Shown: piece after piece, positions 35,082 to 43,855 of the stretch
Numbering within the stretch: the first letter of the stretch is position 1
Layout of the letters: every line of letters starts with the position of its first letter
Source: Aequorivita todarodis
GTDB taxonomy: Bacteria; Bacteroidota; Bacteroidia; Flavobacteriales; Flavobacteriaceae
NCBI RefSeq assembly: GCF_028561335.1
Contig: NZ_JAQQTG010000051.1
Span: 124,001 to 188,000, forward strand
Length of the DNA: 64,000 bases
Direction of reading: 5' to 3'
Position numbers and translations under genes: made by a program
Notes under the pieces: model-generated
Told to the model about the DNA's origin: nothing
The model's input: the letters and a program-made list of their open reading frames with translations, nothing else
Database searches by the model: none

Positions 35082-35615
35082 ATGAAAACCCTCGCATTAT
35101 TCATCTGTTTTATAATTCCATTCCTTTCAGTTTCCCAAAACCAAAAAGGGACAATGATTCTTTCAGTTGCGGTTTCACCCTATCCAACGACAACGAATAA
35201 TGAAGATGATTTTGGAGCCATCGGGCTGGCCAGTTTTGAGTTTTTCGTTTCCGATAAGGTTTCCCTTTCCGGAAGTTTTTTCACTTCAAATAACACGTTA
35301 ATCAAGGATAATAGCGGCGTAACGATCCATTCATACGGTTTTGTTCCGTCCATACATTATTACTTTGTAAACAAGGAAAAGTGGAACGTTTTTGCACAGG
35401 CGGGTTACGGCTTCGGGTTCGAGGACCAAACGCAGGGATATATTGAAAACAGTGCCTTGACCATCTATAACATTGGTCCCGGCGCGCATTATCGCATTGG
35501 CGAAAAATTATATTTAAAGTTGCTGCTGCCCTATTTCAATGCCCGGAATATTACGTTAAACGTAGATGCAGCTGATGGCATTGCAGGGTTTTTGGGTCTC
35601 GGTTTTAAATTTTGA
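35082..35615 (+). CDS. Probable outer membrane beta-barrel protein
   Basis: A 177-residue protein with a signal peptide (MKTLALFICFIIPFLSVSQ) followed by alternating amphipathic strands, closing in AGFLGLGFKF with a C-terminal Phe, the usual end of an outer membrane barrel. It resembles the small OmpW/OprF-like barrels of Bacteroidota. No substrate can be named. Confidence 0.68.
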   Translation: MKTLALFICFIIPFLSVSQNQKGTMILSVAVSPYPTTTNNEDDFGAIGLASFEFFVSDKVSLSGSFFTSNNTLIKDNSGVTIHSYGFVPSIHYYFVNKEKWNVFAQAGYGFGFEDQTQGYIENSALTIYNIGPGAHYRIGEKLYLKLLLPYFNARNITLNVDAADGIAGFLGLGFKF

Positions 35616-35623
35616 TTATATCC

Positions 35624-35656
35624 AAACCTGACAGGTTTTTAAAACCGGTCAGGTTT
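35624..35656 (+). terminator. Palindrome after the beta-barrel gene
   Basis: AAACCTGACAGGTTTT pairs with AAAACCGGTCAGGTTT (one mismatch) around a single T. It is the same repeat family as 22872-22904. Confidence 0.65.
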
Positions 35657-35686
35657 ATTATTCCATATTATTCGTAAATTTCGTAA

Positions 35687-36211
35687 ATGAAAACAAATAT
35701 GAAAACGATAGCTATTATTTTGACCGTTCCTTTCTTTCTCCTTAGTTTTTCAAACTGTGGCGGAGCAAAAGCAGACGGTCCAAAAACGTCTTTTGAACAA
35801 AATCCTCCCTTTAAAATTTCCGAAGCATATTACCAAAATTGGGTTGCGGGCGTAAAGGACGGCGGATCTGGCACCAACGTGCACATCATCTTCAGCGAAA
35901 TCCAACCCGATGTGGTTATTCAGAATATATATTTCAGAAATCATATTCTTGAGGCAAAAGGCAATATAAACGAGCCAAAACAATTTGTGGGCTATCTTAA
36001 AAACGAGTCCCAACGCGATGTTATTATGGATGCCGACCCGATGAAAGAAGCCCAAAATACTCCATCCAAAGCATTTCCGTTTAAGTTGGAAAACAATCAA
36101 GCTGTTTTGGAGTATTGGTTTGAAGGAAAAAAGCATTATTTCAAAATTTCTAATCTTTCGGAAAAGGAAATGATTCCATATCCGCAGGCGAATCCAAACC
36201 AACACGAATAG
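35687..36211 (+). CDS. Lipoprotein of unknown function
   Basis: A 174-residue protein with a lipoprotein signal ending LLSFSNCGG (Cys about 24). The mature part has a run of short strands (NVHIIFSEIQPDVVIQNIYFRNHI) and no recognised motif. It is two bases from the cupin gene start and so co-transcribed with it. I do not recognise a family. Confidence 0.65.
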   Translation: MKTNMKTIAIILTVPFFLLSFSNCGGAKADGPKTSFEQNPPFKISEAYYQNWVAGVKDGGSGTNVHIIFSEIQPDVVIQNIYFRNHILEAKGNINEPKQFVGYLKNESQRDVIMDADPMKEAQNTPSKAFPFKLENNQAVLEYWFEGKKHYFKISNLSEKEMIPYPQANPNQHE

Positions 36212-36213
36212 TT

Positions 36214-36579
36214 ATGCAGACTATCAATCTAAAAGAAAAGTTTTCAACTTTTAAAAAATATTGGCACCCGCACCAAATAGCCGTTGTGGACAATATGCAA
36301 GTGCTTTTGGCGAAGTTGAAGGACGAATTTGTATGGCACAAGCACGAGGAAGAAGATGAATTGTTTTTTGTGCAAAAGGGAACGTTGGAAATGCACTTTC
36401 GCGATAAAGTTGAAATCATTGCCGAAGGCGAACTGATCGTGGTTCCAAAAGGTGTGGAGCATTGCCCGAAAACCCAAAACGGCGAAGAGGTGCACGTCCT
36501 TCTTTTTGAAAAGCTTTCCACAAAACACACTGGGAATGTAACTTCGGAAAAAACCGTTTCCGAATACCCAAAAATATAA
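36214..36579 (+). CDS. Cupin-domain protein
   Basis: A 121-residue single-domain cupin. The metal-binding motif 1 is WHKHEEEDELFFVQKG, with two His and a Glu, and motif 2 is VPKGVEHCP. Such small cupins act as sugar or small-molecule binding or isomerase proteins. It is followed, 3 nt later, by the hydroxyacid dehydrogenase gene. Confidence 0.82.
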   Translation: MQTINLKEKFSTFKKYWHPHQIAVVDNMQVLLAKLKDEFVWHKHEEEDELFFVQKGTLEMHFRDKVEIIAEGELIVVPKGVEHCPKTQNGEEVHVLLFEKLSTKHTGNVTSEKTVSEYPKI

Positions 36580-36582
36580 AAT

Positions 36583-37524
36583 ATGAAAATTCTTCACCTC
36601 GATAGCAACCATCCATTATTGTTGAAAATGCTTGAGGGCGCAGGGTTTTCAAATGATGAAAACTACAAAGCCTCAAAAGCTGAAATAGAGGAAATTATTT
36701 CGAATTACGATGGAATCGTGATCCGAAGCCGTTTCAACATTGACAAACAATTTCTCAATGCAGCCAAAAACCTGAAATTTATTGCCCGAGTTGGCGCCGG
36801 TCTGGAAAGCATCGATACCGAATATGCCGAAAAACTGGGGATTAAATTAATCGCCGCGCCCGAAGGCAATAGAAACGCTGTGGGCGAACATGCGCTCGGG
36901 ATGCTTCTTTCGCTATTCAACAACCTAAACAAAGCCGACAGCGAAGTTAAAAATGGCCTTTGGAACCGCGAATCCAACCGCGGGATAGAACTGGACGGAA
37001 AAACCGTTGGAATCATCGGGTACGGCAATATGGGCAAAGCGTTCGCAAAAAAACTTCGCGGCTTTGACTGCGAGATAATTTGTTTCGATATAAAAGAAAA
37101 TGTGGGCGATGAAAACGCAAAACAGGTTTCGCTTAAAGAACTTCAGCACAACTCAGATGTATTGAGCCTTCACACCCCGTGGACGCCGTTGACGGACAAA
37201 ATGGTAAATTCAGAATTTATCAATTCGTTTTCAAAACCGTTTTGGCTCATAAATACCGCCCGCGGTAAAAGTGTGGTCACGGCCGATTTGGTTTCGGCAT
37301 TAAAAGCTGGAAAAATTCTCGGTGCGGGATTGGATGTTTTGGAATTTGAAAAAGGTTCTTTTGAAACGCTTTTCGATTCTGATCACCTTCCGAATTCCTT
37401 AAAAGAACTGTTCGCGATGGACAATGTAATTTTAAGTCCGCACATTGCCGGTTGGACGGTGGAAAGCAAGGAAAAACTGGCAAAAGTGATTGCCGAAAAA
37501 ATAATTCAAAAATTTCAAAACTAA
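36583..37524 (+). CDS. D-2-hydroxyacid dehydrogenase (phosphoglycerate dehydrogenase-like)
   Basis: A 313-residue NAD-dependent dehydrogenase. The nucleotide motif is GIIGYGNMGKAFA near residue 148, catalytic Arg in INTARGKSVV near 226, a Glu in LDVLEFE and the catalytic His in LSPHIAGWT near 286. The active-site set Arg-Glu-His is intact. The protein lacks the C-terminal ACT domain of SerA, so a serine biosynthetic role is possible but not certain. Confidence 0.82.
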   Translation: MKILHLDSNHPLLLKMLEGAGFSNDENYKASKAEIEEIISNYDGIVIRSRFNIDKQFLNAAKNLKFIARVGAGLESIDTEYAEKLGIKLIAAPEGNRNAVGEHALGMLLSLFNNLNKADSEVKNGLWNRESNRGIELDGKTVGIIGYGNMGKAFAKKLRGFDCEIICFDIKENVGDENAKQVSLKELQHNSDVLSLHTPWTPLTDKMVNSEFINSFSKPFWLINTARGKSVVTADLVSALKAGKILGAGLDVLEFEKGSFETLFDSDHLPNSLKELFAMDNVILSPHIAGWTVESKEKLAKVIAEKIIQKFQN

Positions 37525-37553
37525 AGATACCCGCCTGCGCGGGCAATATTATG
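37525..37553 (+). repeat. Hairpin-ATG element of the VOC gene
   Basis: CCCGC, loop CTGC, GCGGG, then C, AATATT and ATG at 37551. It fills the whole gap after the hydroxyacid dehydrogenase stop. Confidence 0.82.
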
Positions 37554-37937
37554 AAAAAGAGAGTAACTGGAATTGGCGGCATATTTTTTAAGACCAAAGA
37601 TCCCGATAAAACCAAGGAATGGTATAAAAACCACTTGGGACTGAACACTGATAATTACGGCTGTACGTTTTGGTGGCAGGACGAAAACGGCAATAAATGC
37701 TCAACGCAATGGAGCCCATTTGATGCAGATACCAACTACTTTTCGCCAAGCGAAAAAGAATTTATGGTTAACTACCGGGTGGAAAACTTGGAAGAATTAC
37801 TAAAAGTTTTGAAAGAAGAAGGTGTAACAATTGTGGGCGAAATGCAGACCTATGATTACGGAAAATTCGGCTGGATACTCGATCCCGATGGAAACAAAAT
37901 TGAACTTTGGGAACCGGTGGACGAAGCATTTCTATAA
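37551..37937 (+). CDS. VOC (glyoxalase/bleomycin resistance) family protein
   Basis: A 128-residue single-module VOC protein starting KRVTGIGGIFFKTKDPDKTKEWYKNHLGL, and ending GKFGWILDPDGNKIELWEP with the metal-binding Glu. The ATG at 37551 is selected by the conserved KRVTGIG start and the hairpin-ATG element. The reaction is not predictable. Confidence 0.83.
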   Translation: MKKRVTGIGGIFFKTKDPDKTKEWYKNHLGLNTDNYGCTFWWQDENGNKCSTQWSPFDADTNYFSPSEKEFMVNYRVENLEELLKVLKEEGVTIVGEMQTYDYGKFGWILDPDGNKIELWEPVDEAFL

Positions 37938-37979
37938 ATTTAATTACATTTAAACTAATTTTTAAACCAATCAAAAAAA

Positions 37980-38261
37980 ATGGAACAACAAACAACCGAA
38001 AACTGGAATCAGTCCTCACAACCATATCAGCAAGAAAACAAGAAAGTTCTGGCGGGCATTCTGGGTATTTTACTTGGAGGCTTTGGCATTCACAAATTTA
38101 TTTTGGGTTACACCCAAGAGGGCATTATTCAGATCGTAATTACTATTGTAACCTGTGGTATAGGAAGCATTATCGGCCTGATAGAGGGCATTATCTACCT
38201 TACCAAAAGCGATGAGGAATTTTACCAAACCTATCAAGTAGGTAAAAAAGGATGGTTTTAA
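37980..38261 (+). CDS. TM2 domain membrane protein
   Basis: A 93-residue protein with a polar Gln/Asn-rich N-terminus, then two membrane segments of the TM2 type: LAGILGILLGGFGIHKFILGYTQEGIIQIVITIVTCGIGSIIGLIEGIIYL. The GGFGIHKFILG turn is diagnostic. Function unknown. Confidence 0.87.
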   Translation: MEQQTTENWNQSSQPYQQENKKVLAGILGILLGGFGIHKFILGYTQEGIIQIVITIVTCGIGSIIGLIEGIIYLTKSDEEFYQTYQVGKKGWF

Positions 38262-38270
38262 AAAATATAG

Positions 38271-38300
38271 GCCTTTGGAAATTTTTTCAAAGGCTTTTTT
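38271..38300 (+). terminator. Terminator after the TM2 gene
   Basis: GCCTTTG at 38271-38277 pairs with CAAAGGC at 38288-38294 and is followed by six T residues. Confidence 0.78.
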
Positions 38301-38326
38301 GTTTTATCACATTAAAAGTAAGATAC

Positions 38327-38743
38327 ATGAGCAACTACGGCGCAATCCCCAATTTAATTTATAGCGATGCCAATGCCGCGGTTTCATTTTTGAAAAAGGC
38401 GTTCGGGTTTAAGGAGCACGGGGTTTATAAAGACGACAACGGCAACATATTTCACGCACAACTAATATTGGGCAAGGCTTTGGTAATGGTAAATCCATTC
38501 AATCCCGACACCGCATTCGGTAAAATGCTCAACCTTCCCAAAAACCTTGACGGCTATAACACTCAAACGCCTTATTTTATAATCGAGCATGTTGATGAAC
38601 ATTATCAAAAAGCAAAAGCGAATGGAGCCCAAATAGTGATGGACATTAAGGATGAAGACTATGGCGGCCGCGGTTACAGCTGTAAAGATCCCGAAGGAAA
38701 TATTTGGAGCTTTGGAAGCTATAATCCTTTCGAATCAAAATAG
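38327..38743 (+). CDS. VOC family protein (PhnB/glyoxalase-like)
   Basis: A 138-residue protein with SNYGAIPNLIYSDANAAVSFLKKAFGFKE and KDPEGNIWSFGSYNPF at the C-terminus, as in PhnB-type proteins. The ATG at 38327 is preferred because the longer frame would begin inside the TM2 gene and its terminator. It is 6 nt before the DoxX gene. Confidence 0.84.
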   Translation: MSNYGAIPNLIYSDANAAVSFLKKAFGFKEHGVYKDDNGNIFHAQLILGKALVMVNPFNPDTAFGKMLNLPKNLDGYNTQTPYFIIEHVDEHYQKAKANGAQIVMDIKDEDYGGRGYSCKDPEGNIWSFGSYNPFESK

Positions 38744-38749
38744 AAAAAG

Positions 38750-39133
38750 ATGAATTTTGACACAGCCTTTCTTGCGGGATTTGCACTTTTATTGCTTCGG
38801 ATAATAATTGCAATCGTCTTTTTCTCCAGCGGGAAGAGCCACGTGCAGAAACCAAAGGAACGCGGCGAGAGCATCGGCATGTCGCCCGCTGCAACTACCA
38901 TTTTGGGTTTGGCTGAAATAATCGGCGCCATTTCCATCGCCTTTGGAATTTTTACGCAAATTGGCGCGCTGCTACTTATGGGCGCCATGTTGGGCGCGAT
39001 GTACAAAAAAATCTTTGTTTGGAAAACGGGTTTTTACGAAGACAAAGGCTACGGTTGGCATTACGACCTTCTTTTGTTTCTTGGCGCCTTCGTAATTTTT
39101 GCCACCCACGGCGGAAATTTAATACTGTTTTAA
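38750..39133 (+). CDS. DoxX family membrane protein
   Basis: A 127-residue protein with about four membrane segments, including LLLRIIIAIVFFSSGKSHVQKP and MLGAMYKKIFVW. The DoxX pattern of Gly/Lys after the first helix is visible. Possible role in redox or respiratory membrane complexes. The stop overlaps the convergent gene's stop region by 4 nt. Confidence 0.83.
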   Translation: MNFDTAFLAGFALLLLRIIIAIVFFSSGKSHVQKPKERGESIGMSPAATTILGLAEIIGAISIAFGIFTQIGALLLMGAMLGAMYKKIFVWKTGFYEDKGYGWHYDLLLFLGAFVIFATHGGNLILF

Positions 39134-39882
39134 TCTTTTTTAAGCACAGCCACAATTTGCGGCACATCTTTCTTTTCAAAAAAGTAAATGGTTTTTACCA
39201 AATATTTCAGCAGCCAACTTTTTTGGGTTATCAGTTTTTCTGCGAGTTTGGCAATGATTGTATCGCGGCTATTCAGCTCATCCGCTTTATTTGGCGAAAT
39301 ATGGTATTGGTTCGCAAAAAGCCAAGCCCCATCACGCGCCACGTTTATACTAAAACTGACCAGTTTATCCTCGCGGCCTTTCCCAAACCTATCCAGCAAA
39401 CCAAATAATGGGGAAACCGAAATAATTTTCGCTTCCACATTCGCGATCATCGAACCCAGAATTTCATTGATTTTGTTGAAATCATTCTCAAAATCCAGCA
39501 GTTCGCCATCGTCGCCAATGGTTTCCGCAACCGCGATTCCCAAATCCAGATTTATATGTGCATTGATACCCAAAAGCAGATGCTGCATAATGAGCAGTTT
39601 TCCTGTTTTCGCGGCTTCGAATGCGTTTTTCCAACTTTTCGTAAAAGGTTGATTATTGCCTAAACATTCGTAGGCAGCTATGTATCTGTTCGCGAAAAGC
39701 ACGTCCAGCTTTTCCATTCGTGGATTGTTTTCGAATTCATTGTTGCGGATTCCTTCTTTGATGCGAACGGTAACTTTTCTGTAAAGAATGGGGAAATACG
39801 CCATACAGGAATTGTTGGCGCATTCCACTTCGATAATATTGTCCAATCGCGCTATAACCTCATCAATAGTTTTTGCCGCCAT
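39130..39882 (-). CDS. DUF5995-like protein of unknown function
   Basis: A 250-residue helical protein. The segment MQHLLLGINAHINLDLGIAVAETIG is characteristic of DUF5995, with its Asn-Ala-His-Ile-Asn core suggesting a metal or ligand site. The activity is unknown. It lies 23 nt after the acyltransferase gene on the same strand. Confidence 0.72.
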   Translation of the reverse strand: MAAKTIDEVIARLDNIIEVECANNSCMAYFPILYRKVTVRIKEGIRNNEFENNPRMEKLDVLFANRYIAAYECLGNNQPFTKSWKNAFEAAKTGKLLIMQHLLLGINAHINLDLGIAVAETIGDDGELLDFENDFNKINEILGSMIANVEAKIISVSPLFGLLDRFGKGREDKLVSFSINVARDGAWLFANQYHISPNKADELNSRDTIIAKLAEKLITQKSWLLKYLVKTIYFFEKKDVPQIVAVLKKD

Positions 39883-39905
39883 ATCGAACAGTTTTTAGAA
39901 TCGAA

Positions 39906-41756
39906 TTAATCGGGATTTACTTTTTCGTTTGAAGTTTCCGAATCGGCACTGTCGCCATTTCTATCGGAATATTTTTTTTCAAGTTCAGCCTGAAATTCCT
40001 CCATTACAGGCTTTACAGTGCTTTCGGGCAAATCGGCTATTCGGATGTACATCAAGCCGTCCACCGCATTGTTGAAAAGCGGATCTACGTTGAAGGCCAC
40101 AACCTTTGCATTCTGTTTGATGTATTTTTTGATAAGCACCGGCAAACGAAGGCTTCCCGGCTCCACCTCGTCAATTATTTTATCGAATTTATTGAGGTCG
40201 GCCTCACTTTCGTCAAAAATGAAATCCTTGTCGGCATCTTTCAGTTTTACCTTGTATTCCTTCTTTGGGTTGATGTATTGCGCCACATAGGGGTCGTAAT
40301 AGTTTGATTTCATAAACTCGATCATCAAACCTTTGGAGAATTCCGAAAACTTGTTGCTGATGCTTACGCCGCCAATTAAATAACGGTGTTCGGGATAGCG
40401 CAGGGTTGTGTGGACGATTCCTTTCCAAAGAAGAAAAAGCGGCATCGGGCGAAGCTGGTATTCCTTAATAATGAAAGCGCGGCCCATTTCTATGGACTTG
40501 CTCATCATTTCATATAATTCGGGCTCAAAACGAAACAGATCTTGAAGATAAAATCCATCAATTCCAAAGCGCGGAAAAATCTCCGAACCAAGCCCCATTC
40601 TATAGGCTCCCGCCATTTTTCGCGCATCATTATCCCACAAAAACATGTGGTGGTAGTAGCTGTCAAATTTGTCCAAATCTGTGCTATTATTGGTGCCTTC
40701 GCCAACTTCGCGGAAGGTAATTTCGCGCAGCCTCCCTATTTCTTGAAGTATATAAGGAATGGTATTGGCCCGCGCCAAAAACACTTCATAATTTTTGCTG
40801 ATAAGCAGGCGTTTGTCATCCTCCCGAAGCTTTTCAATCTCAGCCTCCATTGCTTTCAGCGGAATGGGACCTGCAATTTTCTTCGGCGGTTTGGGAAATT
40901 TCAACGTTTTCGGGATGTTGTCCAGCAATTTTTTCTTTTGAAAAGCATTGGAAAGCATATAGGTTTTCTTCCGAAGAAATTCGGTAAAAACAGGCAGTGC
41001 CTCGTGCTCCTTTTGGTCTTCCACCGAAATGGCATTGCCTATCCGCACTTTTATCAAACGCTCTTTTTGGGTAAGCAATTCCGAAGGCAATTTTGCGGTC
41101 CGCAAGGTGTCGCTCATCTTCGCCAAACGATAGAAAAGCTTGCTGTTTTTAGCGTGAAAATAGATGGGAACAACGGGTACTTCGGCTTTTTTAACCAATT
41201 TCATTGCGGCTTCTTCCCACGGTCTGTCAACCAATAATTTGTCATCCCGATACGTTGAAACTTCGCCAGCAGGGAAAATGCCCAAGGGGTGGCCCTCCTG
41301 CAAATGTTTCAGCGCAGATTTAAAACCGACGATGCTCGATTTTACATCTTTCCTATCCTCAAAGGGATTTACCGGCATTACATACGGTTTCAGGGGTTCT
41401 ATTCTGTGCAGAAGGAAATTGGCAACGATCTTAAAATCGGGGCGTTGCTCCAACAGTAATTTCAGAAGAAGGATACCGTCAATTCCACCCAACGGATGGT
41501 TCGAAATGGTTATAAAAGCACCTGTTTTCGGGATTCTCCGGAGATCTTCCTCTGGGATTTCAAACTTTATTTCAAACGCGTCGATCAGGGCATTGATAAA
41601 TTCCAGATCGTGAAGGTGCTTGTTTTTATCGTAAATTTTGTTGAGCGTAGTAATGTTCAGAATTTTCATCAAGGACCAGCCCACAAAAGTACCCAGAAAC
41701 CCGAATTTATCGACGTTTATGGCTTTTGCAACTTCCTTTGCATTAACTAATCCCAT
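39906..41756 (-). CDS. Bifunctional acyltransferase resembling OlsF (PlsC-type domain plus GNAT-type N-acyltransferase domain)
   Basis: A 616-residue two-domain protein. The N-terminal half (about 60-290) is a lysophospholipid acyltransferase-like fold, with SNHPLGGIDG at 86-95. His87 and Asp93 are separated by five residues and not the canonical four. The C-terminal half (about 310-590) matches the OlsB/hemolysin-type N-acyltransferase domain (RLREITFREVGEGT, YRMGLG). OlsF proteins of this architecture in Serratia and Flavobacterium make ornithine lipids from ornithine and acyl-ACP. A glycine-lipid product is the alternative in this phylum. Confidence 0.82.
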   Translation of the reverse strand: MGLVNAKEVAKAINVDKFGFLGTFVGWSLMKILNITTLNKIYDKNKHLHDLEFINALIDAFEIKFEIPEEDLRRIPKTGAFITISNHPLGGIDGILLLKLLLEQRPDFKIVANFLLHRIEPLKPYVMPVNPFEDRKDVKSSIVGFKSALKHLQEGHPLGIFPAGEVSTYRDDKLLVDRPWEEAAMKLVKKAEVPVVPIYFHAKNSKLFYRLAKMSDTLRTAKLPSELLTQKERLIKVRIGNAISVEDQKEHEALPVFTEFLRKKTYMLSNAFQKKKLLDNIPKTLKFPKPPKKIAGPIPLKAMEAEIEKLREDDKRLLISKNYEVFLARANTIPYILQEIGRLREITFREVGEGTNNSTDLDKFDSYYHHMFLWDNDARKMAGAYRMGLGSEIFPRFGIDGFYLQDLFRFEPELYEMMSKSIEMGRAFIIKEYQLRPMPLFLLWKGIVHTTLRYPEHRYLIGGVSISNKFSEFSKGLMIEFMKSNYYDPYVAQYINPKKEYKVKLKDADKDFIFDESEADLNKFDKIIDEVEPGSLRLPVLIKKYIKQNAKVVAFNVDPLFNNAVDGLMYIRIADLPESTVKPVMEEFQAELEKKYSDRNGDSADSETSNEKVNPD

Positions 41757-41870
41757 GAAATATTTCGGTTTTTTGTATCCAACAAATATAGCGAAAGATA
41801 TTCGTTGTGGGTTTGTTTTCTGTTTATGGGCATGTTTCGTCCAATCTCTTCCTTTATGGGTAAGTAGGGC

Positions 41871-43130
41871 TTATTCCTTAATTACCAACTGTACCGTTTC
41901 CTTGCTTTCCTGTTTCAAAAGCACGTTTTTGTTTTCCGCAAGGGCCTTTATCTCAGCGGGGTTAAAATGGCGAATGGTGTAAAGCGTTACATTTTCGTTA
42001 CATTTTACGCTGAATTTTTCGCGAAGCTTCGCCAGCAAAGCCTCCAAATTGTTGAATTTATCGTTCACACAGACTGAAAAGCTAATGGCTGAATTTTGGA
42101 TCATCTCCACTTTCATTTTGTATTTATGCAGCCATTTGAAAACATCGCCAATGTTGTCTTCCATCATAAACGAGAAGTCTAGCGAAGAAAGTGAAATTAA
42201 AACCTGACCCTTTTTCAGGATAAAACACGAAGTCTGTGGATCCAGCGTAACGCCTTTCCCCACACAGGTTCCGGGCGCGGTCGGGTTTAGAAATGATTTT
42301 ACAAAAAGTGGAATTTCCTTGCGCTGCAATGGCTGTAGCGTTTTTGGGTGAATCACCGAAGCGCCGTAAAATGCAAGCTCAATCGCCTCGCGGTAGCTTA
42401 TGTGGTTTAGCAATTGGGTTTGGGTAAAATAGCGCGGATCGGCATTCAATACGCCGGGAACGTCTTTCCAAATGGTAACATTTTCGGCATTTAGACAGTA
42501 TGCAAAAATTGCCGCCGTGTAATCACTGCCCTCGCGACCGAGGGTAGTGGTAAAGTTATTTGTGGTTTCGGAACCCAAAAATCCCTGTGTAATTGTAATG
42601 CCGGATGGACTTACTTTTTTTAGGATTTTTTTCTGGGTGGCTTCCCAATCCACGTTTGCATCGCGGTAGTTTGCATCGGTCTTGATGCACTTGCGAACGT
42701 CCAATAATTCATTCTTCAAACCAGTTTCGGAAAGATATGCGGAGACGATCGTGCAGGAAACCATTTCGCCGAAACTTACCACTTGGTCATACACAAAGGC
42801 GTGGTTTTTGGATTTGTTCACGTCTAAAAAAGAAGCCATTTTCCCAAACAGTTTCGAAACATCTTCAAAAACGGGATGGTTCCTATTTTCAAAAAGACCT
42901 TCTAAAATTTCGAGGTGATAGTTTTTAAATTCCGAAACGTGTTCCTTGCATTTGGCGCGGTCGTCATTTAGGTATTCCGCAACTACTTTTTCGAGCAGAT
43001 TGGTAGTTTTTCCCATTGCCGAAACCACGATTACCAAATTTTTCCCGTTGGTAATTTTCAGTACTTCGGCAACATTTTTTACGCCGTCGGCATCTTTAAT
43101 TGAGGCCCCTCCGAATTTGAATATTTTCAT
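41871..43130 (-). CDS. lysC: Aspartate kinase (monofunctional)
   Basis: A 419-residue protein with the kinase opening KIFKFGGASIKDADGV, the aspartate site VVSAMGKTTNLLEKV, TTLGREGSDYTAA near residue 200, and two C-terminal ACT-like segments. It phosphorylates aspartate in the lysine, methionine and threonine pathway. It is not fused to homoserine dehydrogenase. The ATG at 43130 is chosen over one six codons earlier because KIFKFGGAS is the conserved N-terminus. Confidence 0.9.
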   Translation of the reverse strand: MKIFKFGGASIKDADGVKNVAEVLKITNGKNLVIVVSAMGKTTNLLEKVVAEYLNDDRAKCKEHVSEFKNYHLEILEGLFENRNHPVFEDVSKLFGKMASFLDVNKSKNHAFVYDQVVSFGEMVSCTIVSAYLSETGLKNELLDVRKCIKTDANYRDANVDWEATQKKILKKVSPSGITITQGFLGSETTNNFTTTLGREGSDYTAAIFAYCLNAENVTIWKDVPGVLNADPRYFTQTQLLNHISYREAIELAFYGASVIHPKTLQPLQRKEIPLFVKSFLNPTAPGTCVGKGVTLDPQTSCFILKKGQVLISLSSLDFSFMMEDNIGDVFKWLHKYKMKVEMIQNSAISFSVCVNDKFNNLEALLAKLREKFSVKCNENVTLYTIRHFNPAEIKALAENKNVLLKQESKETVQLVIKE

Positions 43131-43143
43131 AAATAAAAAGTTT

Positions 43144-43193
43144 ACCACGAATACACGAATAAATTTTTATAATAACATTCGTGTATTCGTGGT
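43144..43193. repeat. Inverted repeat between lysC and the GNAT gene
   Basis: ACCACGAATACACGAAT at 43144-43160 and its exact complement at 43177-43193, loop of 16 nt. It lies 5 nt downstream of the GNAT stop and 14 nt upstream of lysC. It may separate the two genes or be a dispersed element. Confidence 0.8.
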
Positions 43194-43198
43194 CAAAT

Positions 43199-43681
43199 TT
43201 ATTTTACACCTGATTTTTCAATATAATTCCTTAATCCCTTTTCGTCCATATGAACAACGCGCCAAGTACTCAACACTTTGGCGCCGCTGCGTTCGTAAAA
43301 ACGGATGGCCCCGGTATTCCAGTCCAAAACGTCCCATGCAACACGCTTCAATCCACGATCGAAGGCAAATTGCATTACTTTTTTGTATAGCGCTTCGCCG
43401 ATGCCTTTTCCGCGTTCGGATTCCTGTACTATTAAATCTTCCAAATGAAGGGTGCGTCCTTTCCAAGTTGAAAAGCGAAAATAGACCAGAGCCGCGCCAA
43501 AAATTTCACTCTCCGATTCTGCAACAAAGCACGTAAACAGTGGATTTTCGCCAAAACCTTCGCGCTCCAAATCTGCCACGGAAATTTCCACCGCATCGGG
43601 TTCTTTTTCAAAAATGGCAAGTTCTTTTATAAGTTCCAAGACTTGCGGCATATCTTCTTTAACGGCTTCTCTTACTTTCAT
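43199..43681 (-). CDS. GNAT family N-acetyltransferase
   Basis: A 160-residue single-domain acetyltransferase: [21 protein letters not shown], then [25 protein letters not shown], with the acetyl-CoA loop RGKGIG, and the C-terminal [17 protein letters not shown]. It resembles diamine (spermidine/spermine-type) N-acetyltransferases; the substrate is not certain. The ATG at 43681 is chosen because the longer frame (start 43903) runs through an 11-unit hexamer array and a palindrome into the fbp start on the other strand. Confidence 0.87.
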   Translation of the reverse strand: MKVREAVKEDMPQVLELIKELAIFEKEPDAVEISVADLEREGFGENPLFTCFVAESESEIFGAALVYFRFSTWKGRTLHLEDLIVQESERGKGIGEALYKKVMQFAFDRGLKRVAWDVLDWNTGAIRFYERSGAKVLSTWRVVHMDEKGLRNYIEKSGVK

Positions 43682-43690
43682 AATTTTTTC

Positions 43691-43756
43691 AACTTCAACT
43701 TCAACTTCAACTTCAACTTCAACTTCATCTTCGATTTCTATTTCTATTTCGATTTC
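43691..43756. repeat. Hexamer array upstream of the GNAT gene
   Basis: Six perfect AACTTC units (43691-43726) followed by five degenerate ones (ATCTTC, GATTTC, TATTTC, TATTTC, GATTTC). On the GNAT strand it is a GAAGTT purine-rich tract, ending 9 nt before the ATG. It runs straight into a perfect palindrome at 43756. Confidence 0.92.
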
Positions 43757-43777
43757 ATCCCGATAGCTATCGGGATG
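43756..43777. repeat. Perfect 22-bp palindrome of the ATCCCGAT family
   Basis: Its core is ATCCCGATAGCTATCGGGAT. A relative with ATGC in the middle lies inside tex at 62613-62632, and a degenerate one at about 24572-24590. Confidence 0.9.
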
Positions 43778-43855
43778 GTTTTCCCTGCGCAAATATCGGT
43801 TCAATTTCTTAAAAATCCCGATATTTGCCACAAATTCAGGAATCCCTTCAACCCC

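Noticed and set aside
40542-41237. Long antisense open frame opposite the OlsF-like gene
   Set aside because: Shadow of a well-supported gene, no domain features.
43643-43855. N-terminal extension of fructose-bisphosphatase
   Set aside because: It only translates the hexamer array and palindrome; [12 protein letters not shown] is the conserved start.
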